Below are positions 9,971-20,263 of a DNA stretch of 64,000 bases, piece by piece. The stretch lies in NCBI GenBank assembly GCA_963814165.1, contig CAWFBW010000011.1, positions 400,484 to 464,483 on the forward strand, written 5' to 3'. Position 1 is the stretch's first letter, and every line of letters starts with the position of its first letter. The notes beneath the pieces are model-generated. The model saw only the letters and a program-made list of their open reading frames with translations, was not told the origin of the DNA and searched no databases. The position numbers and the translations under genes are program-made. Source of the stretch: DASRAA01 sp963814165 (GTDB taxonomy: Bacteria > Acidobacteriota > Terriglobia > Terriglobales > Acidobacteriaceae).

Positions 9971-12010
9971 ATCGATTAATCGACATCTTGCCGCAGACAC
10001 CTGTCCGTCGAGCCACACGGCCCTGTGGACTGGCGGCCGCTCATGTGCTGACTTGGTTCGCTGATCTGCGGATTCGTCGTGACTCCATTCAGTCTGTGTC
10101 CAGTGACTGGATTGTAATGGTTTGCACACTTGATATCACAAGTTCGTTTTGACGGCGAAACCGAAAAACCGAGTGATGAAGACGCGAGAGGGTTATTTCC
10201 GAGAGGAGAGTCGGGCAGCTGGATGATCGCGTGGTGGATGGTTCATTCAGTTTTTGTGCAATCTCGTCTGCCTGCTTGTGCCTCGAACCCGAAAAGCTTG
10301 CACAAACGAATCGGATTTATAAGCAGCCTTGAGCTTCTGAGCTCCTAACAGGAAGTGCCAGCAGCGGCTGCCAACAAGCACGATGGGCCAACAGTCCGCA
10401 GAACAAATCGGTATCCTCATGCTCGCGCGAACCGTGATCAGAGCGAGGCGCGGCTTGCACACCAGTGCCACACTGAAGTGCCACGGTGCTGAAATACATT
10501 GCTCCGTCGTCGCCGGGAGACCGACGATCTCCAGAAATCGTCCGGTGTCCATAAATATTCTCTCCTCTTCCGCTCAGCGGTCTCCTATGAATGTCACTCG
10601 ACGAGAACAGTGCATCGCATGAATTGGCGGCGTATCGGCAAGAAAAGTCGGTACCCTGAAGGCCGATCAGTGATCGTAGATGTGTGATCGGCAAACCGGT
10701 GATCGGCCGGAAACGGGCTCCGAGGAGATGAGAGCGGCATCGATGGCCGGAGAGTTGGGTCCGAAACCCAACGGTCGGGCAGCCGACGCCCGCGCCCGCC
10801 ATCTCCTTTGATGGGCCGCTTTGGGAGCCTGGCCCAAGGGTCTCGCGAGTGCCCTAACGGATCAGGTAGCTGCACCGTGGTGAAAAACCGGTTTCCCCGT
10901 GTTGGCGCGCCAAACTGCTATTTCGCCCACGGGGCGCTTACGAGCATGTCCCGCCGGTCTTGCCGTCCCTTCACCCACTTTGCATAATGGCGCTCGGTAG
11001 TGGTCCCGGCTCGAGGTGTCGACGGGTTTGACATTCGCTCGAGAGGGGCGCCTTTTAATGTTCCCGAGTTCGGGCGGCCGGTGAGAATGCCCAGTCACGC
11101 GCTTCACAGCATTCGGCGGTCTGGAATAAGACGGTCCCGGGGGGGGTTTTGAGGGCACAAAACCTACCGCGCCGGGCCGCAGACAACGCGCTCTATACGC
11201 GCTCTATTTGTTGGTTTACCACTGCTTTTAATGGTCTTAGGTGTCATCCGCTGACCTGCATGTCGTTGAAAATCCGTTTAACTGATGATTCGAGTCCTAC
11301 CTGAGGAGCCATTTTATGCAGTAAACATAAGGCTTCGAGCGATACCCGATTCGGGGCCTCTTTGGCAAGCGGGATCTGTGTTACCCCTGTGCTACCGCCA
11401 GGCTGGAATCTCCGGTTTCCGGTTCAAAGTCCTTCCGAGCTAGATAGACGTCATGCGAGCGCCTCTCACGGAAGAAGTCTCGAAATTCCACTCGGAATGG
11501 TCGCTGCCCCTAAAACCAGGACAAGTTCATTTCACTGCTGGCGATGGACTGCGCACGATTTGTAATTAGATCTGACGTGGCACCCTAGACGACCAGCGTC
11601 CGAACGCACATCCTGATCCCTGGCTCACGTCGACCCGGCTTTCGAGATGCCCACAGCCGTGGCCACAGAGGCCGGGACCTTTGCCGTGTCAATCTAGCTC
11701 GGTCGTGTTTTCAATGACTTACAGTGCGTGGAGAGTGCCTAAATGCACACAAGTTGTGCAAGACTTCGCTCTCTGTGGGTTGGATTGTGGGTTGAGAAAC
11801 TCGGCGATCTCGTTGTGCGCCGGAGGCTATTCCAACCCTACAGCGACCATGTAGTAAGACCGAAAGGCTGCCCTGTCCTGGCGCTTCGTAGATGTAACCT
11901 CATGTCGAACGTTGTTTGCTTTCCATGCAGCGCGGCTTTGCGTGCTGTTCATCGGTCGGAGTGAGATTTGCACCTGACAACAAAGAATCAGCGGTGCTAG
12001 AGTCTGCCTC
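9971..12010. other. Gene-poor stretch of about 2 kb upstream of the TIR operon
   Basis: No convincing coding sequence was found on either strand. All open frames here are short, mutually overlapping, and rich in Arg, Ser and Pro. The 10860-11160 part is especially GC-rich, with a run of nine G near 11138-11146. The TIR operon promoter should lie in the first 200 bases upstream of 9970, but no clear -35/-10 pair could be picked out. No tRNA, IS transposase or CRISPR repeat is visible. Confidence 0.4.
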
Positions 12011-12199
12011 ATGGCAACGCAATACGAGATCGAACAACTTCAAGCGGCACTGGAGCGAGCCAGAGGTCAGCTTGCGATGCTGGAAGCATCCGCAGGCATC
12101 GAACCTACTGACACTGAAGCCCGTAGACGGATCAAGAAAGCCGCAACGCGGATTGAAGTGCTTTCAGCCAAATTAGCCAAGCTGGGCGTGAAGCCGTAA
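12011..12199 (+). CDS. Small coiled-coil protein, unknown function
   Basis: This open frame of 62 codons has good coding character. It is almost entirely helical with heptad spacing: EIEQLQAALERARGQLAML near the start, then RRRIKKAATRIEVLSAKLAK. The charged residues and the lack of signal or membrane segments suggest a small soluble coiled-coil protein. No family was recognised. It lies alone, about 200 bases upstream of the UspA gene on the same strand. No strong ribosome binding site is visible, so it could be a chance frame. Confidence 0.4.
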   Translation: MATQYEIEQLQAALERARGQLAMLEASAGIEPTDTEARRRIKKAATRIEVLSAKLAKLGVKP

Positions 12200-12402
12200 A
12201 CATCCAGAGATCCGGATAGAGCTAAGTAGCAAAGACACCTACTTGCCCAATCACCCTCTCGAAACGGTCTCGGCAAGCTCTTGATAGGCCTGCGATTGAA
12301 AGCAGGTAGCAAACTCGATCGCAGCGTATTCTTTGGGTCAGCGTAATCGCTTTGCAGATAGAATGACTGGTTATCCCTTTGCAGCAGCGGGAGGGGACTC
12401 GC

Positions 12403-13335
12403 ATGTCACCCGTCGAAGCAACTGGAGACATTCACCTCAATTCGGTCCTGATCGCGACTGATTTCTCGGAAGCGTCGGCGAAGGCGCTTCGCCATGCGCT
12501 CGCCATTGCCCGCCACTGTAGGGCGAAATTCTACCTTGCCCACGTGGTCTCCTCCCTGGGATTCACTCTGGTCGGCACGGACGCAGTATTTGCGGCCGCT
12601 GAGGCGGTGCGCAGGGACGCTCGCCAGTTGGAGGGCCGGCTCATTCAAGGCGGGGCACTCGCCGGTCTGCCTCATGAGGTGATTGTCGTCCAGGGTGATG
12701 TATGGGGAGAGCTGGAAGCCGTAGTCAGGCGAGAAAAAGTGGATTTGGTGGTCATCGGTACCCACGCTCGTCGAGGTCTGGGGAAGTTGCTGCTTGGCTC
12801 GGTGGCGGAAAAGATCTTTCGTCAGGCCGAGTGCCTGGTTCTGACCGTTGGCCCTGGATCCCTCCAAGATTCCCCAGTCGGGGGCAGTCGACCAATTCGG
12901 CCCTTTTTGTTCGCTACAGACTTTAGTCGAAGTTCCTTGCGCGCCTTTCCCTATGCCATTTCGGCTGCCAATCACTTCGGAACAAGGCTCGTTTTGCTCC
13001 ATGTGGTTCCCGCAGTGCCGATGCCGGAGGGCTTGAATCGGCCCACGGCGGACGATGTCATGCTGGTGCGTGAGAATGCTCGCACGGCCCGCCTCGAGCG
13101 GTTGGCGGAAACGATAAAGCCGAATCCGAAGCCGGCGGTCGAACCTGAATTTTTAGTCGAGTTCGGCTCGCCAAGCGAAGAAATTTTGCGAGTGGCAAAA
13201 GACCTCAAAGCCGACGCGATCATTTTGGGCTTGCATCAAAGGATCCACATTGACACGGCCTCCCATATGCCGTGGGCGACTGCCTACGAGGTGGTTTGTG
13301 GCGCCAGTTGCTCCGTCCTGACGGTGAGGAATTGA
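12403..13335 (+). CDS. Tandem universal stress protein (two UspA domains)
   Basis: The start is the ATG at 12403, preceded by the GGGAGGGG ribosome binding site; an upstream in-frame start at 12379 lacks one. The 310-residue product has two UspA folds. Domain 1 (about 10-150) starts SVLIATDFSEAS and ends with an intact ATP-binding loop, VVIGTHARRGLGKLLLGSV followed by AEKIFRQA. Domain 2 (about 165-310) starts PFLFATDFSRSS, but its equivalent loop (ILGLHQRIHIDTASHM) has lost the G-2x-G-9x-G(S/T) pattern, so only the first site should bind nucleotide. UspA proteins act in stress survival. It opens a stress-related gene block continuing with CFA synthase, LigD and FtsH. The gene is intact. Confidence 0.9.
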   Translation: MSPVEATGDIHLNSVLIATDFSEASAKALRHALAIARHCRAKFYLAHVVSSLGFTLVGTDAVFAAAEAVRRDARQLEGRLIQGGALAGLPHEVIVVQGDVWGELEAVVRREKVDLVVIGTHARRGLGKLLLGSVAEKIFRQAECLVLTVGPGSLQDSPVGGSRPIRPFLFATDFSRSSLRAFPYAISAANHFGTRLVLLHVVPAVPMPEGLNRPTADDVMLVRENARTARLERLAETIKPNPKPAVEPEFLVEFGSPSEEILRVAKDLKADAIILGLHQRIHIDTASHMPWATAYEVVCGASCSVLTVRN

Positions 13336-13789
13336 AGCAGAAGCGCCTGATAGGTCGCGGAAAGAGTTGAGAATGCAGTCTCCCTGCAGACCGGATGCCG
13401 CGAGAAATGATGATAAGGTGCAGGGTGTTTGGAAAGCACGGCTTCAGCTTCAGCCGTGCCTACGCAGGACAGTATTACCTCCCCTTTCCCCCGAAGCTTG
13501 CTAATCCGACCGCTCGCTTCACCGAGATCACCCAGCGATACCCCCGACTACAAAGGGCGTCTGACACGAAACGTCGCTTCCCCCTGCCGGGACGAATCGT
13601 ATTCGGTTTGCTGACTCGTCACATTGGCGAAATACCGACACTGTGCGAGAAGTAAGAGTTTCTCGATATCAGCAGAATGGGTGTGGGGTGAGGAGTTAAG
13701 CCTGTTGTGACCCCGAAAGATAATGGAAGCCAAACTGCATCCCGATGTTGTCGCCTGAATTCAGAAGGCACCACACGGAGAAACCTGAA
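13336..13789. other. Intergenic region between UspA and CFA synthase genes
   Basis: No gene is supported here. A short plus-strand frame (13395-13655) exists, but its product looks random. The sequence CACGGAG at about 13774-13780 is the likely ribosome binding site of the downstream CFA synthase gene. Confidence 0.4.
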
Positions 13790-15033
13790 ATGACTAACAC
13801 GGTGTCGTGGGTGGATCGCAGGCTGCTAACCGCTGTCCGTCGAATCGCGGGATCGGCTGATGTTCGCGTGGCGCTGCAGCGAAAGGGCGCTCCAGGACCA
13901 CAGGCAATCTCGGAAACTCCGACCATTTGGGTCGCGAATCGGCGTACGCTGGCTTCATTGCTTTTGGATCCTGAAGTGAGCTTTGGTGATGCCTACAGCG
14001 ATGGCCGTCTTGAAATTGAGGGCAATATCGTTTCGGTGCTTGAGACCTCTTCGAATCGCCCTCACAGACCTCGGGTTGGAACTCGGTATTGGTGTCCGCA
14101 TGGCTGAAGTGGATCCAATCGAATTCACTTCATGGGTCACACAAAAACATCCACCACCATTACGATCTCCCGACAGATTTCTACAAGCTTTGGCTCGATC
14201 CCGAAATGGTTTACACGTGCGCGTATTTTCCTGATCGCACGGCACCGTTGGAAGAAGCACAACGCGCGAAGCTCGATCTGGTTTGCCAGAAACTTTGGTT
14301 GCAACCGGGCGAGATAGTGGCCGAGGCCGGCTGCGGGTGGGGGGGACTCTCCTTGCACATGGCCAAACACTACGGTGTGCGGGTAAGAGCATTCAATATC
14401 TCCCACGAACAGATTATGTTCGCCCGGAAAAGAGCTAAAGAAGAAGGCCTCACCTCCCAGGTCGAATTTATTGAGGAAGACTATCGCAATATTCGGGGCC
14501 GCTTCGACGCCTTCGTGTCGCTCGGAATGGTCGAGCACGTAGGAGCGGAGCACTACAACCACATGGGGCGAGTGATTCACCGGGTAATCGGCGATTCCGG
14601 CCGTGGCCTGCTTCATTTCATCGGACGAAATTACCCTCAGCCGCTCAGCGTGTGGATTCGGAAACGGATCTTCCCGGGGGCATATCCACCTGCACTCCGG
14701 GAAGCGATGCAGATATTCGAACCGTGCGATTTTAGTGTGCTGGATGTCGAGAACCTTCGACCCCATTACGCCAAGACCCTGGAATGTTGGCTGCGCAAAT
14801 TCGAGCGCTCTTATCAAACCGTAGCCCAGAGACTCGGACTCGATTTCGCCAGAATGTGGCGTCTCTACTTAGCGGGCTCGATTGCTGCATTCAACGTCGG
14901 GGCGCTTCAACTTTTTCAAATCGTGTTTGCTGGTCGCGAATGCCAAGGGATTCCCTGGACCAGGTCCTATCTTGGCAACGAGACCGCAGCACCGCGACAA
15001 CAGGACCAGCCATGGATTCATGCGATGTCCTGA
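13790..15033 (+). CDS. cfa: Cyclopropane-fatty-acid-phospholipid synthase, frameshifted
   Basis: This enzyme methylates unsaturated phospholipid acyl chains with S-adenosylmethionine, at the inner membrane. The N-terminal part (starting MTNTVSWVDRRLL) contains ISETPTIWVANRRTLASLL and DPEVSFGDAYSDGRLEIEGN. The rest continues in the next frame from about 14044: NIHHHYDLPTDFYKLWLD, the SAM-binding loop EAGCGWGGLSLHMA, and FDAFVSLGMVEHVG, to the C-terminus. The shift is explained by loss of one G in a GAGGAC context (read as GAGAC at 14042-14046), after which the frame reads DLFES. The ATG at 13790 has a GGAG upstream. Its place next to UspA and LigD fits a stress role. If the shift is real, the gene is broken; if it is a sequence error, the enzyme is complete. 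Confidence 0.85.
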
Positions 15034-15144
15034 TTGTGGGCGCCTGATTTGCGAGATAATTCGACTTCCCAATAAGCCGAGATGTTCTCGAATCGGTGGC
15101 GCAGTATTTGCCATCACCAATGCGCAACGCCTCTATGGGCCAGT

Positions 15145-15818
15145 ATGAAACTCACTGAATACCGCAAGAAGCGTTGTTTCGGCACGACACCGGAGCCGCG
15201 CGGTGCAGACGAAGTCGAGAAAGGAACTGCATCGCTCATTTACGCTATACAAAAACATATGTCCTCACACTTGCACTACGATTTTCGTCTGGAATGGAGA
15301 GGCGTACTCCTTTCCTGGGCCGTGCTGAAGGGTCCTTCGCTCGATCCGTCGGTGAAGCGCCTCGCGATACAGACGGAAGATCATCCGATCGAGTATTCCG
15401 ATTCGAAGGCGTGATTCCCGCGGGTCAATATGGAGCCGGAACGGTTATGTTGTGGGACAACGGAACCTGGGAGCCCGATGACGCCGATGTGGACGCTTCT
15501 TTGCGGAAGGGTGAGATCAAGTTTAGGCTTCGGGGCAAGAAGCTCCAAGGTTCGTGGGTCCTGGTTCGCACCCGCGGCTTTGGCAAGAATCCTCTTCGGT
15601 CCGCGTGGCTCCTTATCAAACATCGCGATCGATATGCATCCGAGAAGGACGTGACGCAGGAGGAGCCGCGGTCCGTAGCGAGCCGACGCCTCCTGGCAGA
15701 CATCGCACGGGACGGAGGGGGCGATGTCGAAAGAGCTGCGCAGGGAGATCCAGATGGAAAGGGGCGAACCCCGGCGAGAGCGAAGTCGGCATCAGGGCAA
15801 ACAAGGCGAACATCTTGA
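15145..15818 (+). CDS. LigD-type 3'-phosphoesterase (PE) domain protein, frameshifted
   Basis: This corresponds to the PE module of bacterial NHEJ ligase D, which trims 3'-phosphate and ribonucleotide ends before joining. The start MKLTEYRKKRCFGTTPEP is typical. The core QKHMSSHLHYDFRLEW carries the metal-binding His and Asp residues, followed by VLLSWAVLKGPSLDP. The frame then breaks at about 15403: one T is missing from TTT, so that DFEGVIPAGQYGAGTV continues in the next frame, ending WVLVRTR...AWLLIKHRD. The stop at 15816-15818 overlaps a TTG codon at 15815 that can start the ligase frame. Domain order matches PE-LIG-POL ligases, but here the modules are separate. Confidence 0.8.
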
Positions 15819-16741
15819 AGAACCGGATTCCATATCGCGTTCAGCCCATGCTGGCCACGCTCGTTCCCGAGCCATTCGACAAGCCAGGTTGGGTCTATGA
15901 GGAGAAATGCGACGGCGACAGAATGCTCGCGTACAAGGAAGAGGACCGAATCCATTTGCTATCCAGAAATGGAATAGACCGCACGAGCAAGTACCCCCGA
16001 ATTGCGGCGGCCCTCCAAATTCTTAAGGCCGTCACCCTGCTTCTCGATGGCGAGGTCGTTGTCTTCGACAAGAAGGGGGTCTCCCGGTTCCAGCTCCTCC
16101 AGCAGGACAAGGGCGAGCCGGTGTATGCCCTGTTTGACTGCCTTTTTCATGATGGCAGAGATCTACGACGTGAACCGTTGTCGATGCGACGCGAGATGAT
16201 GGAGAAATCAATCGGATCGAACAACGTGCTGTTGCCATCCCGCCGACTCGCAGCCAACGGTCTTGCGGCTTTTCGCATAGCACAGCGCCGGGGATACGAG
16301 GGATTGGTCGCCAAAGATCTTTCCGCTCCGTACGTTGAAGCGCGCTCCACCAAGTGGCTGAAAGTGAAGGTTCACCAGGAGAATGAGTTCGTGATCGCCG
16401 GCTTCACCAAGCCGGCCGGCGCGCGGCAACATTTTGGCGCCCTTCTGCTCGGCGCTTATGACGAGGGCGGCACGCTACGCTACGTCGGCAAAGTGGGAAC
16501 CGGATTCGACCGGAAAGCTCTTGCCGCGCTGTACGAGAAGTTCCAACCGTTGGTGAGATCGCAACCCTCGGTGGTTGATCCTCCGCGCGAGAAAGGGGTG
16601 GTTTTTTTGGCACTGCGGCTCGTTGCTCAAATCTCCTTTCAGGAATGGACCGCAGACAAGAAGCTGCGCCAGCCGGTTTTTCTGGGCCTGCGCGACGACA
16701 AACGTCCTCAGGACGTGCTCTTGCCGGAGGTGCGCGCATGA
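15815..16741 (+). CDS. ligD: ATP-dependent DNA ligase domain of LigD type
   Basis: This is the ligase module of the NHEJ repair system. After YRVQPMLATL comes the nucleotidyl-transfer motif EKCDGDR, which carries the adenylated Lys (KxDGxR). Later motifs are LLDGEVVVFD, YALFDCLFHDG, GYEGLVAKDL and STKWLKVKVHQENEFVIAGF, followed by an OB-fold domain with YVGKVGTGFDR. The TTG at 15815 is proposed as start because it overlaps the PE stop by 4 bp. A fused PE-LIG protein split by a second frameshift between 15750 and 15815 is the alternative. The stop overlaps the ATG of the polymerase module by 4 bp. Length (308 residues) fits a bare ligase core. No ku gene is in the window. Confidence 0.85.
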   Translation: MKNRIPYRVQPMLATLVPEPFDKPGWVYEEKCDGDRMLAYKEEDRIHLLSRNGIDRTSKYPRIAAALQILKAVTLLLDGEVVVFDKKGVSRFQLLQQDKGEPVYALFDCLFHDGRDLRREPLSMRREMMEKSIGSNNVLLPSRRLAANGLAAFRIAQRRGYEGLVAKDLSAPYVEARSTKWLKVKVHQENEFVIAGFTKPAGARQHFGALLLGAYDEGGTLRYVGKVGTGFDRKALAALYEKFQPLVRSQPSVVDPPREKGVVFLALRLVAQISFQEWTADKKLRQPVFLGLRDDKRPQDVLLPEVRA

Positions 16742-17649
16742 AGAGGAGCAAGATGCCGGGACCTGTGCCGGGGAAGTTGCCGATCGCAGTATCGCATCCC
16801 GACAAGGTTTTCTGGCCGGAAGAGGGCTACACGAAGCTGGACCTGGTTGAGTACTACAACGCGATCTTCCCCAATCTCGCACCCTATGTGAAGGATCGCA
16901 TGCTGTCGCTTGAGCGCTGCCCCGATGGAATGCAAGGCGAATGCTTCTATCAAAAACAGAAACCAATGGGAATGCCTCCAGGTACCCCAACCAAGCGGAT
17001 CGCGCATGCCGACAATTCTGGCAAATTTACCGATTACGTGGTCGGCGGCTCTTTAATCACCCAGCTTGCGCTGGCGAACTTGGGTTGCATTGCGGTGCAC
17101 GTGATGGGCACCCGCGCGGAGTCGCCACGGCAGCCGGACTGGGTATGTTTTGATCTGGATCCCGAGTCCGGAAAATTCTCGGACGCGGCACGCGCTGGAT
17201 TGCATATAAAAGCTGCTTTGGACGACTTGAAGCTAAGGTCCTACGCCAAGACTACGGGTAGCCGGGGTATTCATGTAATGGTCCCGCTCCGCACTGGACC
17301 GGATGCGGACGAAGTCCTCGCATTCGCCGAGTCGTTTGTCGCTCGCGTGGCGGCCGCGCACCCGGATGAATTGACGGTCGAACGTTCGATCGCAGCGAGA
17401 CGCGGTCGCGTCTACCTGGATCCATTTCGGAACGGCTTTGGTCAGACCGTGGCGGCACCCTATTCCGTACGGCGGCGCGAGAAAGCTCCCATTTCGACCC
17501 CATTGGAGTGGTCGGAGGTCACGCCCACCCTGATCCCTTCCGATTTTAATATGGGGAACTTCGCCAATCGGCTCAAGCGCGCCGATCCTTGGAGCGATTT
17601 CTTTGAGAATCGACAGCCGCTCAAAGATGCTGCCCGATTACTCAATTAG
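16738..17649 (+). CDS. LigD-type polymerase/primase (POL) domain protein
   Basis: This is the archaeo-eukaryotic-primase-like polymerase of bacterial NHEJ, which fills gaps with ribo- or deoxynucleotides at break ends. The ATG at 16738 overlaps the ligase stop (ATGA). Visible features in the 303 residues are ISHPDKVFWPEEGYTKLDL-type entry sequence (AVSHPDKVFWPEE), the catalytic metal pair FDLDPE (about 138), the TTGSRGIHVMVPL motif with its His, and the C-terminal FGQTVAAPYSVR and PLEWSEVTP segments. It is intact and ends in a convergent arrangement with ftsH. A stand-alone POL protein next to separate PE and LIG frames is a split version of the PE-LIG-POL ligase. Confidence 0.88.
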   Translation: MKRSKMPGPVPGKLPIAVSHPDKVFWPEEGYTKLDLVEYYNAIFPNLAPYVKDRMLSLERCPDGMQGECFYQKQKPMGMPPGTPTKRIAHADNSGKFTDYVVGGSLITQLALANLGCIAVHVMGTRAESPRQPDWVCFDLDPESGKFSDAARAGLHIKAALDDLKLRSYAKTTGSRGIHVMVPLRTGPDADEVLAFAESFVARVAAAHPDELTVERSIAARRGRVYLDPFRNGFGQTVAAPYSVRRREKAPISTPLEWSEVTPTLIPSDFNMGNFANRLKRADPWSDFFENRQPLKDAARLLN

Positions 17650-17820
17650 CCGTGACTATAGCGACGGCTACGTATACGTCAGTTGATCGCTTGGCCTGTG
17701 GCCCCCGCTACTGTTCGAGCGCCGTCGCGTGAACTTGCCAGGCGGCACCGGAACTTCGGAGCTCTCCATCGCAGGCAATCGTCTAGCGATAAGGCCAACG
17801 CCAAAGAGCGTCTCAGAAGC

Positions 17821-19785
17821 TCAGCGGCCCAACTCTTGGCATGACACCTCCATGTGGGCACCATCGGCAGGAGGTTCAGGACTGGGGCAGTCCGCCAGGG
17901 CCTCTTTCACGACATTACCGCTCACCGTCTCTTGCTTTAACAGTTGCTTGGCCAATCTCTCCAGCGCTGAGCGATGCGTCTTCAACAATTCCTGGGCACG
18001 CTCGTATTGTTCAGTCACGAGGCGCTGGACTTCTCCGTCGATCACCTGACGAGTTTCTGGGCTAATCTGACTGTTGTCCTCGATCGATCCCCCCAGGTAT
18101 TGGAGCTGTTGACCTGCGTAGCGCACGGAGCCGAGCTTATCGCTCATGCCAAATTCTGTGACCATACGGCGGGCCAGTTCAGTTGCTCGCATAATGTCGT
18201 CGCTGGCCCCGGTGCTGATTGTCCGGAACTCCACCATCTCGGCGGCCCGCCCGCCCAACATCACGGCAATCCGGTCCTGCAGTTCGTCGATCGTGAGCAG
18301 ATATCGGTCTTCGGTTGGCATCTGCATGGTGTAGCCCAAGGCACCACGGCTGTGTGGAACGATGCTGATTTTGCTGACCGGTTCGCAATGCGGTACCAAC
18401 TCAGCCACCAATGCGTGGCCGGACTCGTGGTATGCAACCGTGGTTCGTTCCTGCTCGTTCATCACCCGACTCTTTTTCTCGGAACCTGCAATCACTCGTT
18501 CAATAGCGGCCTCGAAATCACTCAATGTGACTGCTGCAGCTTTGTGCCGGGCAGCGAAGGAGTGCCGCCTCATTCATGGCATTCGCCAGATCGGCGCCAC
18601 TGAATCCTGCTGTCATCCGGGCGGCCCGCTCCAGGTCAAAGTCCGCCGCCAGCTTTACATTCTTGCCATGGATTCGGAGGATCTGCACTCGACCGACGAG
18701 GTCCGGATTGCCAATGGCTATCTGGCGGTCAAAGCGACCCGCGCGTAGAAGTGCCGGGTCTAGTACCTCCGGACGGTTAGTGGCAGCCATGATGATTACC
18801 GGGGCGCTGGCGTCAGTTTTAAACCCGTCAATCTCGGCCAGCAACTGGTTCAGGGTCTGCTCACGCTCGTCGTTGCTGCCCAGGCGCATTACACCTCCCC
18901 GGCTTTGACCAATGGCGTCAATCCCGTCAATGAACACGATTGCAGGAGCTGCTTTGCGCGCCTGCTCGAACAGGTCTCGCACGCGTGCTGCGCCAACCCC
19001 TACAAACATCTCAACGAATTCGGAACCGCTAGTCTCGAAGAAAGCGACCTGGGCCTCGCCGGCGGTGGCTTTAGCGAGCAGTGTCTTGCCTGTGCCCGGC
19101 GGGCCGACCAGCAATACGCCCTTGGGAATATGCCCACCAGTTGGGCAAATTCCTCGGGCGCCTTCAAAAACTGAATAATCTCTTGAAGCTCGGCAATGGC
19201 TTCATCCGCCCCGCCCACATCCCTGTATGTAACCGTAATGTCCTCGGGCTTGACCGCGATCGCCTTGCTTTTGCCGACTCCAAAGATGCCGCCCAGTCCA
19301 CTGCCCGTGCCCGTACCCGCTCGCCGATAAGCCATATACCAGAAACCACCGAGCAGCGCGAGCGGCAGAAGGTTCAACAGAATTCCAGCGAGGGGGCTCG
19401 GCGGGTGCTCGAAGCGGTAAGTGACGTTTGCGTTTTGTAACTCTTCAATCAGCTTGGGGTCGCCCGCAGGCGACGGCACGGTATTGAATGGGACAGTCGC
19501 AGGAGATTCTCCCGGTTTAGAGTTTTTCATCTGATCGACGATGCCCCGTTCTCCGATGGTTAGTTCTGCGATCTGCGCATCAGCCAGCTTCTTCTTGAAC
19601 TCGCTGTAAGGCATTTCTGTGGTGCGGGTCAGAGGAGTAAAGACAAATGACTGGAACAGCCACAAGAGAATCAGGCTCGTGATCAAGTAGCTGATGCCGA
19701 AACGAAACTGGCGTCGACTTTGGTCCTGGCGTTTTTGTTCATCATTGGGATTGTGTTTTTTGGGTGACGGTTCCGGTTCATTCAC
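17821..19785 (-). CDS. ftsH: ATP-dependent zinc metalloprotease FtsH, two frameshifts
   Basis: FtsH is a membrane-anchored AAA protease that degrades misfolded and regulatory proteins. The N-terminus has a membrane helix (YLITSLILLWLFQSFVF), a periplasmic part and a second helix (LLNLLPLALLGGFWYM). The AAA module has GPPGTGKTLLAKA, but Walker B reads VFIDGIDAIG instead of FIDEID, so the catalytic Glu is replaced by Gly. The SRH is intact (ATNRPEVLDPALLRAGRFDR). The protease site is HESGH, with the third ligand in TGASDDI. Frame breaks occur at about 19142 (one G lost from GGG) and about 18556 (one base gained, or two lost, after GCACTCCTT). It lies downstream of the STAS and GrlR-like genes on the same strand. 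Confidence 0.88.
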
Positions 19786-19909
19786 GATCCACCTCCGCTA
19801 CCCGCGGTTTCGCTGGCAAGTACGCTACTTGGCCGCCGTCAGCACCGGCTGAAGTTCGACAGAAGCCAGGGATACCCCCCGTTTGTCGTCGGCTCGCGTA
19901 TCGTCGCGG

Positions 19910-20263
19910 TCAGGGGACAGGCGACCACTCCGGCCGCTCCTCTGGCAGGTTGGTCACTTTCGTCAGTCGAGCGGCGACCTTGCTTCCGGGATGGCCCACA
20001 ACACTCGCCGTTGCTACTAGAGCGTTCTCTTCCACGGTTCCGGAGAATTCCAGCTCGTAGTCGTCCTGCGTACCGGTTACGTCGAATCCGGGAGCAAACG
20101 GGTGTGCGGAAATGTTCCCTTTAACTTCGGAATCGCCGTCATAATTCCCCATAAACGTGTGTCCGCTGTCGCCGCCAAATATTCTCCCGTTCGTGAATAT
20201 CAACCCGCCGGTGCTTACTCCCTTAGCCCCGTTGAATTCCACAGTCCAGAATGTCTCATCCAT
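19910..20263 (-). CDS. GrlR-like small beta-barrel protein
   Basis: This 117-residue protein begins with a strand-rich core like that of GrlR-family regulators: FWTVEFNGAKGVSTGGLIFT, then GRIFGGDSGHTFMGNYDGD. Alternating strands continue to AARLTKVTNLPEE. GrlR was first known as a repressor of type III secretion genes, but many free-standing homologues of unknown role exist and no secretion genes occur here. It has no signal peptide or membrane segment. The start overlaps the end of the STAS gene by 8 bp, so the two are coupled, and ftsH follows 124 bp downstream. The family call rests on the pattern of the glycine-rich strands. Confidence 0.5.
   Translation of the reverse strand: MDETFWTVEFNGAKGVSTGGLIFTNGRIFGGDSGHTFMGNYDGDSEVKGNISAHPFAPGFDVTGTQDDYELEFSGTVEENALVATASVVGHPGSKVAARLTKVTNLPEERPEWSPVP

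Noticed and set aside
14137..14817. Open frame of 226 codons on the minus strand
   Set aside because: It is antisense to the SAM-binding core of the CFA synthase gene.
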